Below the pieces are notes generated by a model. That model did no database searches. It was not told the DNA's origin and saw nothing but the letters and a program-made list of their open reading frames with translations. From UBA2965 sp036526135 (GTDB taxonomy: Bacteria > Pseudomonadota > Gammaproteobacteria > Pseudomonadales > Azotimanducaceae), in assembly GCA_036526135.1 (NCBI GenBank), contig DATCZA010000011.1:19405-83404 (forward strand): 64,000 nucleotides of DNA, given 5' to 3'. Position 1 is the first letter of the stretch; each line of letters opens with the position of its first letter. Made by a program: the position numbers and the translations under genes. Shown piece after piece: positions 15,916-25,346 of the stretch.

Positions 15916-17796
15916 ATGACCAGACCCCTCGCCTGGACCATCGGGTTGCAGCTGGCCTTGATGCTGCTTTGCAGCCCGGCGCGCGCCGATGACGTCCGCG
16001 ACCTGTATTTTGGCGAGGCGTTGTTCCAGGCCGGTCAAGGCAAGTACTTCGAAGCGCTGGAACGACTCGACGCGGAACTCGGCCAGCACTACGGTCTCGA
16101 CGAGCCGGAACTGGACACCCTGCACCACCACATCAGGGAAGCCGAGTTCTTCGTCGGCGACTTCGAGCTCAACTACCGCATGCATCATCGCGCGGGCCGC
16201 GCCATCAGCGCGGTCTTGAACGGCGACGTGGATCAGTCCGTGCGCAACGAAGCCGCCTACAGGCTGGCACGCATTCACTTTCAGAAAGCCCAGATGGCCG
16301 ATGCCCTGGAAGCGCTTGCGCGCATCGAGGGATCCATGCCTGCGCGCGTTCGAGACGACGTGGAGTTTCTCCGCGCCAACGTCTACCTCGCCGTCGGCCG
16401 CTCGGCCGAAGCCGCCGAGGTGCTCCGGGAGCTGCAGGGAACGAAGGGGCTCACCGGCTTTTCCGAGTTCAACCTGGCGGTTGCTCTGCTTCAGGACGGC
16501 CGCACGGCCGAGGCCCTGCAGCAGCTCGACCGGGCAGGTCAGGTCGACGCCAGGGACGCCATGACCCACTCCATTCGAGACAAGGCGAATCTGGTGCTCG
16601 GCGGCATGCTGCTGGAGTCGGGGCGGTTCGAGGAGGCCCGGGCGCCTCTGGAGCGCGTTCGCCTGGAAGGGCCCATGTCCAACGAGGCGCTCTTAGGGGC
16701 CGGCTGGGCCGAGCTATCCGGCGAGAACTTCGAGCGCGCTGTGGTGCCCTGGTCCATTCTGGCCGATCGCGACCCGACGGACGCGGCCGTGCAGGAAGCG
16801 AAGCTGGCACTGCCATATGCCTACAGCCGCCTGAACGTTCACGGACGAGCGGCCGTTCTCTACGGGAAGGCGCTCGACACCTTCGGCCGGGAGCTCAACA
16901 AGCTCGACGCCTCCATGGGTAGCATCGAGAACGGGTCGTTCCTCGAGGCGCTCGTGCGCGAGGAGATCCACCAGGACAAGGATTGGGTGGTTCGCATGCG
17001 CAGCCTGCCCGAGACCCCCGAGACCTTCTACCTGGTAGAGCTGCTCGCCTCCCACGATTTCCAGACCGCTCTGCAGAACTACCTGGATCTGGAGGACCTG
17101 CGAAAGAAACTCGCCACCTGGCAGGCGAGCTTCGACGCCTTCGACAGCGTCATAGCCGCCCGGGCCGACTACTTCGAGCCCCTGCTCCCCGAGGTCGACC
17201 AGACGTTCCGCGAGCTCGACTCCCGCTTTCGCGTTCGCGTGGAGCAGTACGAGCTGCTGGTGAAACGCATGCAGGACCTCCTGGTCATGCCCCGTCCCGA
17301 GTTTCTGGCCACCACCGAGGAGAAGGTCCTGAGCACGGGTCTGACCGCCATGGACGAGGCTCTTGGCGGGGTGGGCCGCGACGGGAACGACGAGCTACGT
17401 CAGCGCATCCGCCGTCTGGAAGGGATCATCACCTGGACGCTGCACACGCAGTACGACGATCGGCTGACCCGCTTCTACGAGAATCTCCAGGACATGCAGG
17501 GATCCGTCGCCCTGCTCAAAGAACACTACCAGGCGTTCGTCCGCACCCGCCAGGCCGCAACGCTCAGCTACCAGGGATACGACGCGCCCATCAAGCGCCT
17601 TCGCGGGCGGATTCATCAGGCTTCCGCAAAGGTGGACCAGCTCATGGCCCGTCAGGGCCGGATGCTCGAGCAGGTTGCCATGGCGGAGCTGGAGTCACGG
17701 CAGCGGCGCCTGGTGAACTACCAGCACCAGGCACGATACGCCCTGGCAGACAGCTATGACCGCGCCACCCAGGCGCAGTACGCGGAGGAGCCGTGA
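15916..17796 (+). CDS. Periplasmic TPR/coiled-coil protein
   Basis: A 626-residue exported protein with signal peptide (LQLALMLLCSPARA). About six TPR-like helical repeats follow in residues 30-300 (YFEALERLDAELG, NEAAYRLARIHFQKAQMADAL, FNLAVALLQDGRTAEALQQL). The C-terminal half is long and helical, rich in Arg and Glu, probably coiled coil. It resembles TPR proteins beside AgmX/TolQR-type genes in Proteobacteria and Myxococcus. Its function is probably scaffolding in the periplasm for the machine energised by the downstream ExbBD proteins (inference). The stop overlaps the next start (GTGATG), showing tight coupling. Confidence 0.85.
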   Translation: MTRPLAWTIGLQLALMLLCSPARADDVRDLYFGEALFQAGQGKYFEALERLDAELGQHYGLDEPELDTLHHHIREAEFFVGDFELNYRMHHRAGRAISAVLNGDVDQSVRNEAAYRLARIHFQKAQMADALEALARIEGSMPARVRDDVEFLRANVYLAVGRSAEAAEVLRELQGTKGLTGFSEFNLAVALLQDGRTAEALQQLDRAGQVDARDAMTHSIRDKANLVLGGMLLESGRFEEARAPLERVRLEGPMSNEALLGAGWAELSGENFERAVVPWSILADRDPTDAAVQEAKLALPYAYSRLNVHGRAAVLYGKALDTFGRELNKLDASMGSIENGSFLEALVREEIHQDKDWVVRMRSLPETPETFYLVELLASHDFQTALQNYLDLEDLRKKLATWQASFDAFDSVIAARADYFEPLLPEVDQTFRELDSRFRVRVEQYELLVKRMQDLLVMPRPEFLATTEEKVLSTGLTAMDEALGGVGRDGNDELRQRIRRLEGIITWTLHTQYDDRLTRFYENLQDMQGSVALLKEHYQAFVRTRQAATLSYQGYDAPIKRLRGRIHQASAKVDQLMARQGRMLEQVAMAELESRQRRLVNYQHQARYALADSYDRATQAQYAEEP

Positions 17797-20700
17797 TGCC
17801 CGTCGTTCTGGCCGCCATGCTGCTCCTTGCGCTGCTCGCCGGTTGCGCGAGCCGCCCCGATGGCGGAAAGACCATCGAGCAGCTGCGCGGCGTGAAGCCC
17901 GACATGACCGAGGTGGCCATCGACGACAGCCTCAACAAGGCGCTGGCCAGCTACCGGCACTTTCTCAACGAGACGCCCGTCAACAACAAGACGCCGGACG
18001 CGATGCGGCGCCTTGCGGATCTGCAGATCGAGAAAGAATACGGCGTCATCGGCGACGGCAGCGGCGTGACGCTCGCCGCACCCGCGCGTCTGGCGATGGA
18101 GGATGCGGTGGGCGCCAGCACCGAAGGTGATGCCGCCATCGCCGATCACTCCGAGCCGGAAGCGGAATTCGAGCGCCGCGCGACCGCGCCGTTGGCGCTG
18201 CCGTCCGCAAACTGGGCGCGTGCGGCCGAGGCTGGTCTGCCCGACGGGCTGTCTGCAGCAGCCACCGCAGGCCCGCTGGAAGCAATCGCCACCTATCAGA
18301 AGATCCTCGACCGCTACCCGTACTACGAGCGCAACGATCAGGTTCTCTACCAGATGGCGCGGGCCTACGACGAGCTTGGCGAGCCGGACAAGGCCATGGA
18401 GGTCATGGACTGGTTCATCAACGACTACCGCTACTCTCACTACGCTGACGAGGTGTACTTCCGCCGCGCCGAGTACTTCTTCGTGAGGAAGCAGTATCTG
18501 GAGGCCGAAGAGGCCTACTCGGCCGTGGTCTCCATCGGTTCCGGCTCGCAGTTCTACGAGCTGGCTTTGTACAAGCTGGGCTGGACGTTCTACAAGCAGG
18601 ACTTCTACGAGGAAGCCCTGCACCGGTTCATGGCGCTCCTGGACTACAAGCAGTCCATGGGCTACGACTTCGACCGGGTGCTGGCCGAGCAGACATCGGA
18701 TCCCGACGGGGCCGGCGATGAAGAGGCCGCCGAGGATGGCGATCTCGACGGGCAGACGGGCGCCGCGGTCGCGGCCGTCGACGTGCCGGCCGCCGACGCC
18801 ACCGGGGAAGCCGAGCCCGACGAGGACGATGACCGCCGCGTGGCGGACACCTTCCGCGTGGTGAGCCTGTCCTTCTCCAACCTGGGCGGACCGCAAGTCA
18901 TCAACGAGTATTACGCCACCTACGGCAACCGCAGCTACGAAGACCGGATCTACAGCAACCTCGGCGAGTTCTTCCTGAGCAAGCTGCGCTACAACGACGC
19001 GGCCAAGGTCTATCGTTCCTTCACTGAGCTGCATCCCTTCCACAGGATCGCGCCCCATTTCAGCATGCGCGTGGTGGAGATTTACGCCAAGGGCGATTTC
19101 GGCCAGCTGGTAGTGGAAGCCAAGAAAGACTTCGCCCGTCGCTACGGCCTCAACGCCGAGTACTGGCAGCACGCGGAGATCGAGAAGTCGCCCGACGTCC
19201 TGAGCTACCTGAAGACGAACCTCAAGGACCTCGCCAGCCACTATCACGCCCTCTACCAGATGGAAGAGCTCGAAAAGGAGCGGCCCGGGAACTACGCCGA
19301 GGCGCTCACCTGGTACCGGGAGCTGCTGGCATCCTTCCCCACCGACGACGACTCCGCGGCCACCAACTACCAGCTTGCCGATCTGCAGTTCGAAAACGGC
19401 GACTTTACCGAAGCCGCCGTGGAGTATGAGCGCACGGCATACGACTACCCGGCTCACGAGAAGGCTTCGGCCGCCGGCTACGCTGCCGTCTACGCCCACC
19501 GAGAGCACCTGAAGAGCATCGAGGCACCGCCGGGCAGCGAGCTGCGAGTCGCCGCCGTGGACAGCACCATGCGCTTCGTCGACGCCTTCCCCGCCCATGA
19601 CCAGGCGGCCACCGTGCTCGGCGCGGCGACGGAAGACCTCTACCAAATGAAGCGCTTCGAGCCGGCCATCACCGCGGGCAGGCGGCTCATCGAGTCCTAC
19701 CCGTCGGCCGGCGAACCGCTGCATCTTTCCGCGTGGACGGTGGTTGCGCACGCTTCGTTCGACCTGGCCGTCTATCCCGACGCCGAGCAGGCCTACGCGG
19801 AGGTGCTGGCTTTGACGCCTGAAGCGGACGAGGGGCGCCAGGAGCTGTTCGAGAACCTGGCCGCCTCCATCTACAAGCAGGGCGAAGCAGCCAGCGCCAT
19901 GGACGATCACCGGGCGGCGGCCGATCACTTCCTGCGCGTGCGCACCGCAGCGCCCACCTCGGCGTTCCGACCCGCCGCAGAGTACGACGCAGCAAGCGCC
20001 CTGATGAAGCTGGAGAGCTGGGCCGAGGCAAGCGCCGTGTTCAGGGACTTCCGCGCGGCGCACGAAGATCACGAGCTTCAGCCCGAGGTGACCAAGCAGC
20101 TGGCCTTCGTCTATCGGCAGGCCGGCGAGCTGACCCGATCCGCCGAAGAGTACGAGCGGGTCGCGGCGGATGCTCTAGCCGACGGCGACGAGACGCTGCG
20201 CCGGGAGTCCACCCTGCTGGCGGCAGAGCTCTACGAGGAGGCGGGCAGCCCGAAAGCACTCGCGGCATTCCAGCACTACGTCGAGACCTTCCCCGAGCCC
20301 ATGGAGCTCGCGGTGGAGGTCCGCTTCAAGATCGCCGGCATGCACAAGGCCGACGGCGACGAAGCCGCCTACTCAGGCGAGCTGCGCCAGATCGTCGCCA
20401 TCGACGCGGACGCCGGTGCTGCACGCACGCCACGCATTCGTTATCTCGCCGCGCAGTCGGCGCTGGTGCTGACCGAGGAGCGCTTCACCCACTTCACCGA
20501 GCTGCGGCTGAGCCAGCCGTTCGAGAAGAGCCTGGCGGAGAAGCGCAAGCGCATGGACGCGGCCATGAGCGCCTACGAGGCGCTGGTCGACTACGAGGTG
20601 GCAGACGTGACCGCCGCGGCAACCTACTACATGGCAGAGATGTACGGCCACTTCGGCGAGTCGCTGCTGAGCTCCGAGCGGCCCAAGGACCTCAACGAGG

Positions 20701-20978
20701 AGGAGCTCGCGGAGTACGAGCTCATCCTGGAAGAAGAGGCGTTTCCGTTCGAAGAGAGCGCCATCGAGGTGCACGAGAAGAACATCGAGCTCATGGTTGC
20801 GGGGACTTTCAACACCTGGATCGAGCAGAGCCTCGGCCAGCTTTCGCAGCTGATGCCCGGGCGCTACGCGAAGAGCGAAATCAGCACCGGCTTCGTGGGG
20901 CCCGTCGAAGCCTACGCCTACCGGACGCCCGTTCCGATACCAGCAGAGGAAACAGAAGATGTATCGGCCGCATTCTGA
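17796..20978 (+). CDS. Large TPR lipoprotein
   Basis: A 1060-residue protein with a lipoprotein signal peptide. The lipobox LLAGC puts the acylated Cys at residue 17, and the next residues (ASRPDGG) lack Asp at +2, favouring the outer membrane. The rest is many TPR-like helical pairs (IATYQKILDRYPYYERNDQVL, YADEVYFRRAEYFFVRKQYLE), interrupted near residues 300-345 by an acidic Asp/Glu/Ala-rich linker. ATG 17796 is chosen over GTG 17793 because CGGAGGAG is correctly spaced only for the ATG. It resembles AglT/PglI-type TPR proteins of gliding machineries in layout. A tether between outer membrane and periplasmic partners is likely. Confidence 0.86.
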   Translation: MPVVLAAMLLLALLAGCASRPDGGKTIEQLRGVKPDMTEVAIDDSLNKALASYRHFLNETPVNNKTPDAMRRLADLQIEKEYGVIGDGSGVTLAAPARLAMEDAVGASTEGDAAIADHSEPEAEFERRATAPLALPSANWARAAEAGLPDGLSAAATAGPLEAIATYQKILDRYPYYERNDQVLYQMARAYDELGEPDKAMEVMDWFINDYRYSHYADEVYFRRAEYFFVRKQYLEAEEAYSAVVSIGSGSQFYELALYKLGWTFYKQDFYEEALHRFMALLDYKQSMGYDFDRVLAEQTSDPDGAGDEEAAEDGDLDGQTGAAVAAVDVPAADATGEAEPDEDDDRRVADTFRVVSLSFSNLGGPQVINEYYATYGNRSYEDRIYSNLGEFFLSKLRYNDAAKVYRSFTELHPFHRIAPHFSMRVVEIYAKGDFGQLVVEAKKDFARRYGLNAEYWQHAEIEKSPDVLSYLKTNLKDLASHYHALYQMEELEKERPGNYAEALTWYRELLASFPTDDDSAATNYQLADLQFENGDFTEAAVEYERTAYDYPAHEKASAAGYAAVYAHREHLKSIEAPPGSELRVAAVDSTMRFVDAFPAHDQAATVLGAATEDLYQMKRFEPAITAGRRLIESYPSAGEPLHLSAWTVVAHASFDLAVYPDAEQAYAEVLALTPEADEGRQELFENLAASIYKQGEAASAMDDHRAAADHFLRVRTAAPTSAFRPAAEYDAASALMKLESWAEASAVFRDFRAAHEDHELQPEVTKQLAFVYRQAGELTRSAEEYERVAADALADGDETLRRESTLLAAELYEEAGSPKALAAFQHYVETFPEPMELAVEVRFKIAGMHKADGDEAAYSGELRQIVAIDADAGAARTPRIRYLAAQSALVLTEERFTHFTELRLSQPFEKSLAEKRKRMDAAMSAYEALVDYEVADVTAAATYYMAEMYGHFGESLLSSERPKDLNEEELAEYELILEEEAFPFEESAIEVHEKNIELMVAGTFNTWIEQSLGQLSQLMPGRYAKSEISTGFVGPVEAYAYRTPVPIPAEETEDVSAAF

Positions 20979-21663
20979 GCCGGGCCCCCGCATCGTTCTG
21001 GGCGGCCTGATCCTGCTGGCCGCGCTGCTGGTCGGCGGCTGCGCCAGCACGGGGCCCGCCACCAGGCCAGCCCTGTCGAAGGAGGCAGGCCCGACGCCCA
21101 CCCGGGAACGTCCCGCCCGGCCGGCACGAGTGAAAGTGGAGCCCAACATCGGTTTCACCGTGACGGAGGTCGTCGCCCTGTCGAGCGACGTCCGGGAGAT
21201 GTACCACGAGGCGCTGGCCCTGCTGGCGCGGAACGATCTGGAGGCCGGCATCGCGCTGCTTGTCACCGTCACGGAAAGGTCTCCCGACGCAACCGCCCCC
21301 TTCATCGATCTCGGCATCGCCCATCGCAGGGCGGGCGAGCGCGACAAGGCGATCGCGAGCTTCACCGAGGCCCTGGCCTCGACACCCGATCATCCTGTGG
21401 CCCATAACGAGCTGGGCATCACCTACCGTGAGCTCGGCCGCTTCGACGAGGCGCGACGCAGCTACGAGCAGGCCCTGACCATCTATCCCGGCTTCCATTA
21501 CGCGCGACGGAACCTCGCCGTGCTCTGCGACATCTACCTGGCCGACCTCGCCTGCGCTCTCGAGCACTACGAGCGATACAGCCAGGACATTCCCGACGAT
21601 CGGGAAGTCGAGATCTGGGTCGGCGACGTCCGCAACCGGATGCCCGTGACGGACGAGGAGTGA
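20959..21663 (+). CDS. Small TPR lipoprotein
   Basis: A 234-residue lipoprotein (lipobox LVGGC, acylated Cys at residue 28) with a Pro/Arg-rich linker and about three canonical TPRs. Examples are APFIDLGIAHRRAGERDKAI and VAHNELGITYRELGRFDEAR, matching the consensus spacing of small and large residues. It overlaps the preceding gene by 20 bp, a strong operon sign, and its stop lies six bases before the next start. It probably forms a protein-protein scaffold at a membrane surface together with the two larger TPR proteins. No enzymatic motif is seen. Confidence 0.87.
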   Translation: MYRPHSEPGPRIVLGGLILLAALLVGGCASTGPATRPALSKEAGPTPTRERPARPARVKVEPNIGFTVTEVVALSSDVREMYHEALALLARNDLEAGIALLVTVTERSPDATAPFIDLGIAHRRAGERDKAIASFTEALASTPDHPVAHNELGITYRELGRFDEARRSYEQALTIYPGFHYARRNLAVLCDIYLADLACALEHYERYSQDIPDDREVEIWVGDVRNRMPVTDEE

Positions 21664-21668
21664 CCAAG

Positions 21669-22001
21669 ATGAACCGTCTCCTGAAACTGCCCCTGTATTT
21701 CTGTCTGAGCGCGCTTCCCGCGGCGGCCTCTGTGGCCCAGGAAGGCGACAAAGCCATGTCGGGCATGTCGATCCTCGGCAACAACGATGCTCCCAAGGCG
21801 CTGGTCATCGTGCCCTGGAAGAGCTCGGAGATAGGCGACGGCATCGACGTTGCCAACCTGCTCGACGGCCGGGCAAGAGCAGTGGACAAAGTCGTGTTCG
21901 CAAGAGAGCTCGGCTACTACGAGCTTCGCGTCGACGCGCCCGAGAAATCGCTTTCCATTCGGGAAGGCGCCCAAATGGTGAACCCGGTCGCCAACCAGTG
22001 A
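21669..22001 (+). CDS. Small secreted protein of the envelope-machine locus
   Basis: A 110-residue protein with an N-terminal signal peptide (LPLYFCLSALPAAASVA, cleavage before QEGDK). The mature part is short and beta-rich and contains APKALVIVPWKSSEIGDGI. I do not recognise a family. ATG 21669 is preferred over GTG 21660 because GAGGAG in the end of the previous gene serves it. The position between a TPR lipoprotein and the proton channel, in the same direction, argues that it belongs to the same assembly, perhaps as a small periplasmic cofactor. Confidence 0.75.
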   Translation: MNRLLKLPLYFCLSALPAAASVAQEGDKAMSGMSILGNNDAPKALVIVPWKSSEIGDGIDVANLLDGRARAVDKVVFARELGYYELRVDAPEKSLSIREGAQMVNPVANQ

Positions 22002-22138
22002 ACGGCCGGCGTCGAAACGTGAGGCTCATCAACTGGCAGAACAACCGAACGGCGAAGGGTGCGCCCCATCACGTTCACAATCATCTCAACACTTTAAGTT
22101 GCGTCTGATTCAAGGCGTTTTGCGGAGAGGTTTACGCA

Positions 22139-22801
22139 ATGGATTTCGTGTACTCAATCGTTGAATTCTTTGCCACTGGCGGTGCTTTCATGTACCCGAT
22201 CCTGCTGGTCTTTGCGGTAGGCGCGGCGATCGCCATCGAGCGGTTCGTGACGCTGACCCGGGTGACCACCAAGAACCAGACGGCATGGAGCGACATTCAG
22301 CCGGTGCTGTCCCAGGGTGACTTCGAGAGGGCACGCAAGATGACGGGCCAGGACCAGAGCCCCATCTCGCGTCTGCTGTCCATGGGTCTGGCTCTTCAGG
22401 GTGCGGTGCGACGCCGAGAGGACGTCGAGATCGCCATGGAAGAGGGCATGATGGAAATCATTCCTCAGCTGGAAAAGCGCACGCCCTACGTCGCCCTAGC
22501 CGCGAGCATCGCAACGCTGCTCGGACTGCTGGGCACGATCATGGGCCTGATCCAGGCATTCACGGCAGTGGCCAACGCCAACCCGGCGGAGAAAGCCGAC
22601 CTGCTGTCTGCCAGCATCTCGGTCGCCATGAACACGACGGCGTTCGGGCTGATGGTCGCCATCCCCCTGATGGTGGTGCACGCCTTCCTGTCGACCAAGA
22701 CGAACGAGATCGTCGACGGCATGGAAATGGCGTCGGTCAAAGTGCTCACCGCCATCTCGATGCGCGCGCGTCGCGGCGAGGTAACCGCGAAAGCAGCCTG
22801 A
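22139..22801 (+). CDS. ExbB/TolQ/MotA-type proton channel subunit
   Basis: A 220-residue inner-membrane protein with three hydrophobic segments (about residues 16-34, 119-141 and 159-185) and the conserved ExbB core TPYVALAASIATLLGLLGTIMGLI followed by LSASISVAMNTTAFGL. With the two ExbD-like proteins downstream it should form a proton-driven motor of the ExbBD/TolQR/AglRQS class. A 137-bp gap separates it from the previous gene, so it may have its own promoter. AGAGG precedes the ATG. Its neighbours (TPR proteins and an AgmX-like transducer) suggest a dedicated motor rather than the general TonB system. Confidence 0.93.
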   Translation: MDFVYSIVEFFATGGAFMYPILLVFAVGAAIAIERFVTLTRVTTKNQTAWSDIQPVLSQGDFERARKMTGQDQSPISRLLSMGLALQGAVRRREDVEIAMEEGMMEIIPQLEKRTPYVALAASIATLLGLLGTIMGLIQAFTAVANANPAEKADLLSASISVAMNTTAFGLMVAIPLMVVHAFLSTKTNEIVDGMEMASVKVLTAISMRARRGEVTAKAA

Positions 22802-22842
22802 AGCGACGCATTCCAACGGGGTAGACGGAGGCTAAGGGACAG

Positions 22843-23364
22843 ATGGCCAGAACCCATCACTATCGGCGGCGCGTGACGGAGCCTACGGAGCTCGACGTGA
22901 CCACCTTTCTCAACCTGATGGTCGTGCTGGTGCCGTTTCTGCTCATCACGGCGGTGTTCTCGAGGATCACCATCGTAGAGCTGGATCTGCCCACCTCGGC
23001 CAGCTCGCCGTCGCCGAACGATCCGACCTTCCGGGTGGAGGTCATCGTGCGTGACAGCGGGCTGGAGATCACCAACGGGCGGATGGTCATTGCGGCCATA
23101 CCCAAGGTGGAAGAGGAGTATGACCTTCAGACCCTTGGCGGGCACATGCTCGCGCTGAAGCACGATCACCCTGACATCGACGAGGCCTCCGTTCTGCTGG
23201 AACCGGAAATTCCCTACGACTATCTGATTCAGGTGATGGACGTGGTGCGCAGCGCCGAGATCCAGCCGGAAGCTAGCGAAGGTAATGACGGTGACGGCGA
23301 AGTCGAGCAGCAGCCGACCCAGCTCGCGCTGTTCACCCAGATCGCCATTGGAGACGCGCCATGA
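22843..23364 (+). CDS. ExbD/TolR-like subunit 1
   Basis: A 173-residue protein with a short cytoplasmic N-terminus, one transmembrane helix (TFLNLMVVLVPFLLITAVFS) with the proton-carrying acidic residue (D18 in ELDVTTFLN), and a periplasmic domain. The periplasmic part (residues 45-173) contains an acidic, Gln-rich stretch (EASEGNDGDGEVEQQ) not typical of ExbD. It follows exbB by 41 bp, and its stop overlaps the second exbD start (ATGA). Two non-identical ExbD subunits beside one ExbB recall AglQ/AglS with AglR in Myxococcus. Confidence 0.9.
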   Translation: MARTHHYRRRVTEPTELDVTTFLNLMVVLVPFLLITAVFSRITIVELDLPTSASSPSPNDPTFRVEVIVRDSGLEITNGRMVIAAIPKVEEEYDLQTLGGHMLALKHDHPDIDEASVLLEPEIPYDYLIQVMDVVRSAEIQPEASEGNDGDGEVEQQPTQLALFTQIAIGDAP

Positions 23365-23873
23365 AGAGCTCCCGACGCATCAAGCGTATGGACAAGACGC
23401 GAAAGCGCTCCAAGTTCGTAACGAAGATGAACCTGACGTCGCTCATGGACGTCTTCACCATCCTGGTTTTCTTCCTGCTGGTGAACTCGGGCGCAGCCGA
23501 CCCGCTGGAGTCTCCGAAAGACGTCAAGCTGCCGGAGTCGCGCGCCGAGTCCAAGCCCAAGGAGACCGTGGTCATCTACATAAGCCCGGAAACCGTGGTG
23601 GTGCAGGGACAGCCCGTGGCCATGGTTGCCGACATTCTTGCAGCATCCGGCGAGGACGTCGTTGCTATCAGGGACAGGCTGGCGGCCATCAAGGGCCAGA
23701 TCATCGGTCCGAACACGCAGCAGGTAGCGGGCAGCCAGGAAGTGACGATCATGGCCGACAAGTCCATTCCGTTCAGCGTGGTGAAACGAATCATGTCCAC
23801 CTGCACCAGCGAGGGATACGGGAACATCTCTCTCGCCGTCGTGCAGAAGGACGCCCAGGTCGCGGCCATCTGA
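23361..23873 (+). CDS. ExbD/TolR-like subunit 2
   Basis: A 170-residue protein with a very basic N-terminus (RRIKRMDKTRKRSKFVTK), one transmembrane helix (VFTILVFFLLVNSG) carrying the key Asp (D30 in LTSLMD), and a periplasmic domain ending in a TolR-like fold (VTIMADKSIPFSVVKRIMSTC). It keeps the standard ExbD sequence better than subunit 1. The 4-bp overlap with subunit 1 implies equal, coupled synthesis and perhaps a hetero-ExbD complex. It is followed 21 bp later by the TonB/AgmX-like transducer. Confidence 0.92.
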   Translation: MKSSRRIKRMDKTRKRSKFVTKMNLTSLMDVFTILVFFLLVNSGAADPLESPKDVKLPESRAESKPKETVVIYISPETVVVQGQPVAMVADILAASGEDVVAIRDRLAAIKGQIIGPNTQQVAGSQEVTIMADKSIPFSVVKRIMSTCTSEGYGNISLAVVQKDAQVAAI

Positions 23874-23894
23874 TCGGGATGAGCGAAGGTAGTC

Positions 23895-25346
23895 ATGTCT
23901 GATCGTAAAACACCCGGCAACCCGGCGACCTCGAAGGATCAGAGCGCTGATCGCCCGTTCGAGGAACGGTCGACGGGCGACGCGCTCAGCGAAAGGCGCC
24001 GATCAATCACGGCGCAGAAGGAAGAGGCGCAGCACAGGCTCGACCAGCTGGAGGCCGAGGCCACGGCCGCCCGGCGCGAGCTGAGCGAGCTTGCCGCCCG
24101 CAAAGAGCATTTCAAGCTTCTCGAGCAGGCGGTGGCGGGCCTGGAAGCGCTCTCGGAATCCGGTGCTGCCGATCTCTTCTGGGGGGCCGACGCGCCATCC
24201 TCGATGCTGCGCGTCGAGGACGCCAGAGCGCGCATCGCCAGATTCAGCTCCGAGGTCGAGCAGGTCGAAGCCAAGCATCAGAAATTCGTCAGCGACGTCG
24301 CGATGCAGCAACAGGCTCAGGAGGATCTCGAATACGATCTCTTCCAGATCGAGCAGCAGGAAGAGAGCCGGCGCCAGGAGTGGCAGGTCGAGCGCGACGA
24401 AACCGTCCTTCCCGTGCGCCGCATCGCCATGCCGTGGATGCGCGGCTTCGAAGAAGACGAGCGCTTCAAGAAGACCCTGGCGGGGTCCACCGCAGCGGCG
24501 CTGCTGCTCGCGCTCATCATTCCTCTCATCGACCTGCCCATGCCGGAGAAGGAAGAGCTCGTGGAGGTCCCCGAGCGCTTCGCCAAGCTGATCCGGCAGC
24601 CACAGAAACCCGTGACGCCTCCGGTTCAGGAGCAGATCGCCGAGGTCGAGCCGGTCAAGCCCAAAGAGGTAAAGCCCGAGAAGGTCGTCAAGCCTCAGCC
24701 CAAGCGAGAGGTGGCGGTGCAGGCAAAGCCGGCGCCCAAGAAGAACGTGAACGCCGTGGGCATTCTGGCTTTCCGGAAGAACCTCTCGGATCTGCGTCAG
24801 AATCGGCCTTCGGCCAATCTCGGATCCAAGGCCCGGGTCAGCAACGCCGGCGACACCGCCCTGGATCGTCCCCAGCGCAACATGGTCACCGCCCAGGGCA
24901 CCGGTTCCAGCGGCGGCATCAACCTGGCCGACGTGAGCCGGGACATCGGCGGGGGCGGGGTCGGCCTGTCCGAGGGCGTGATGCTCACCCAGGCGGAGAG
25001 TTCCATCGGCGGCGGCGGGCCCGACGGCCGGCCGGGAGGCACCGGTGGCTTCGCAGGACGCACGGATGAGGAAATCCAGATCGTCTTCGACCGCTACAAA
25101 GCAGCCCTTTATCGCCTATACAACCGCGAGCTCCGGAAGGACCCGACGCTGCGCGGTCAGATGGTCTTGCGACTGACTATCGAGCCCGACGGCTCGGTGT
25201 CGCTGTGCCGCGTGCAGTCCTCTGACATGGATGCGCCGAATCTGGCAGAGCGGGTCGTCTCAAGCGTTAGCCGCTTCGACTTCGGGCCCAAGGATGTCCC
25301 GCCAGTCACCATTCTCTACCCCATCGATTTCCTGCCCACCGCGTGA
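23895..25346 (+). CDS. TonB-like energy transducer with AgmX/PglI-type C-terminal domain
   Basis: A 483-residue protein in four parts. A cytoplasmic coiled-coil N-terminus of about 190 residues is followed by one transmembrane helix (about 194-215, AAALLLALIIPLIDLP). A Pro/Lys-rich TonB-type spacer follows (repeated KP, EVKPEKVVKPQPKRE). After a Gly-rich linker comes a compact C-terminal domain of about 80 residues (YKAALYRLYNRELRKDP, then GQMVLRLTIEPDGSVS), the AgmX/PglI-type fold related to TonB C-termini. The long cytoplasmic coiled coil is absent from ordinary TonB and could receive cytoplasmic input. The protein probably carries motor force from ExbBD to the TPR lipoproteins or outer-membrane partners (inference). 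Confidence 0.9.
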   Translation: MSDRKTPGNPATSKDQSADRPFEERSTGDALSERRRSITAQKEEAQHRLDQLEAEATAARRELSELAARKEHFKLLEQAVAGLEALSESGAADLFWGADAPSSMLRVEDARARIARFSSEVEQVEAKHQKFVSDVAMQQQAQEDLEYDLFQIEQQEESRRQEWQVERDETVLPVRRIAMPWMRGFEEDERFKKTLAGSTAAALLLALIIPLIDLPMPEKEELVEVPERFAKLIRQPQKPVTPPVQEQIAEVEPVKPKEVKPEKVVKPQPKREVAVQAKPAPKKNVNAVGILAFRKNLSDLRQNRPSANLGSKARVSNAGDTALDRPQRNMVTAQGTGSSGGINLADVSRDIGGGGVGLSEGVMLTQAESSIGGGGPDGRPGGTGGFAGRTDEEIQIVFDRYKAALYRLYNRELRKDPTLRGQMVLRLTIEPDGSVSLCRVQSSDMDAPNLAERVVSSVSRFDFGPKDVPPVTILYPIDFLPTA

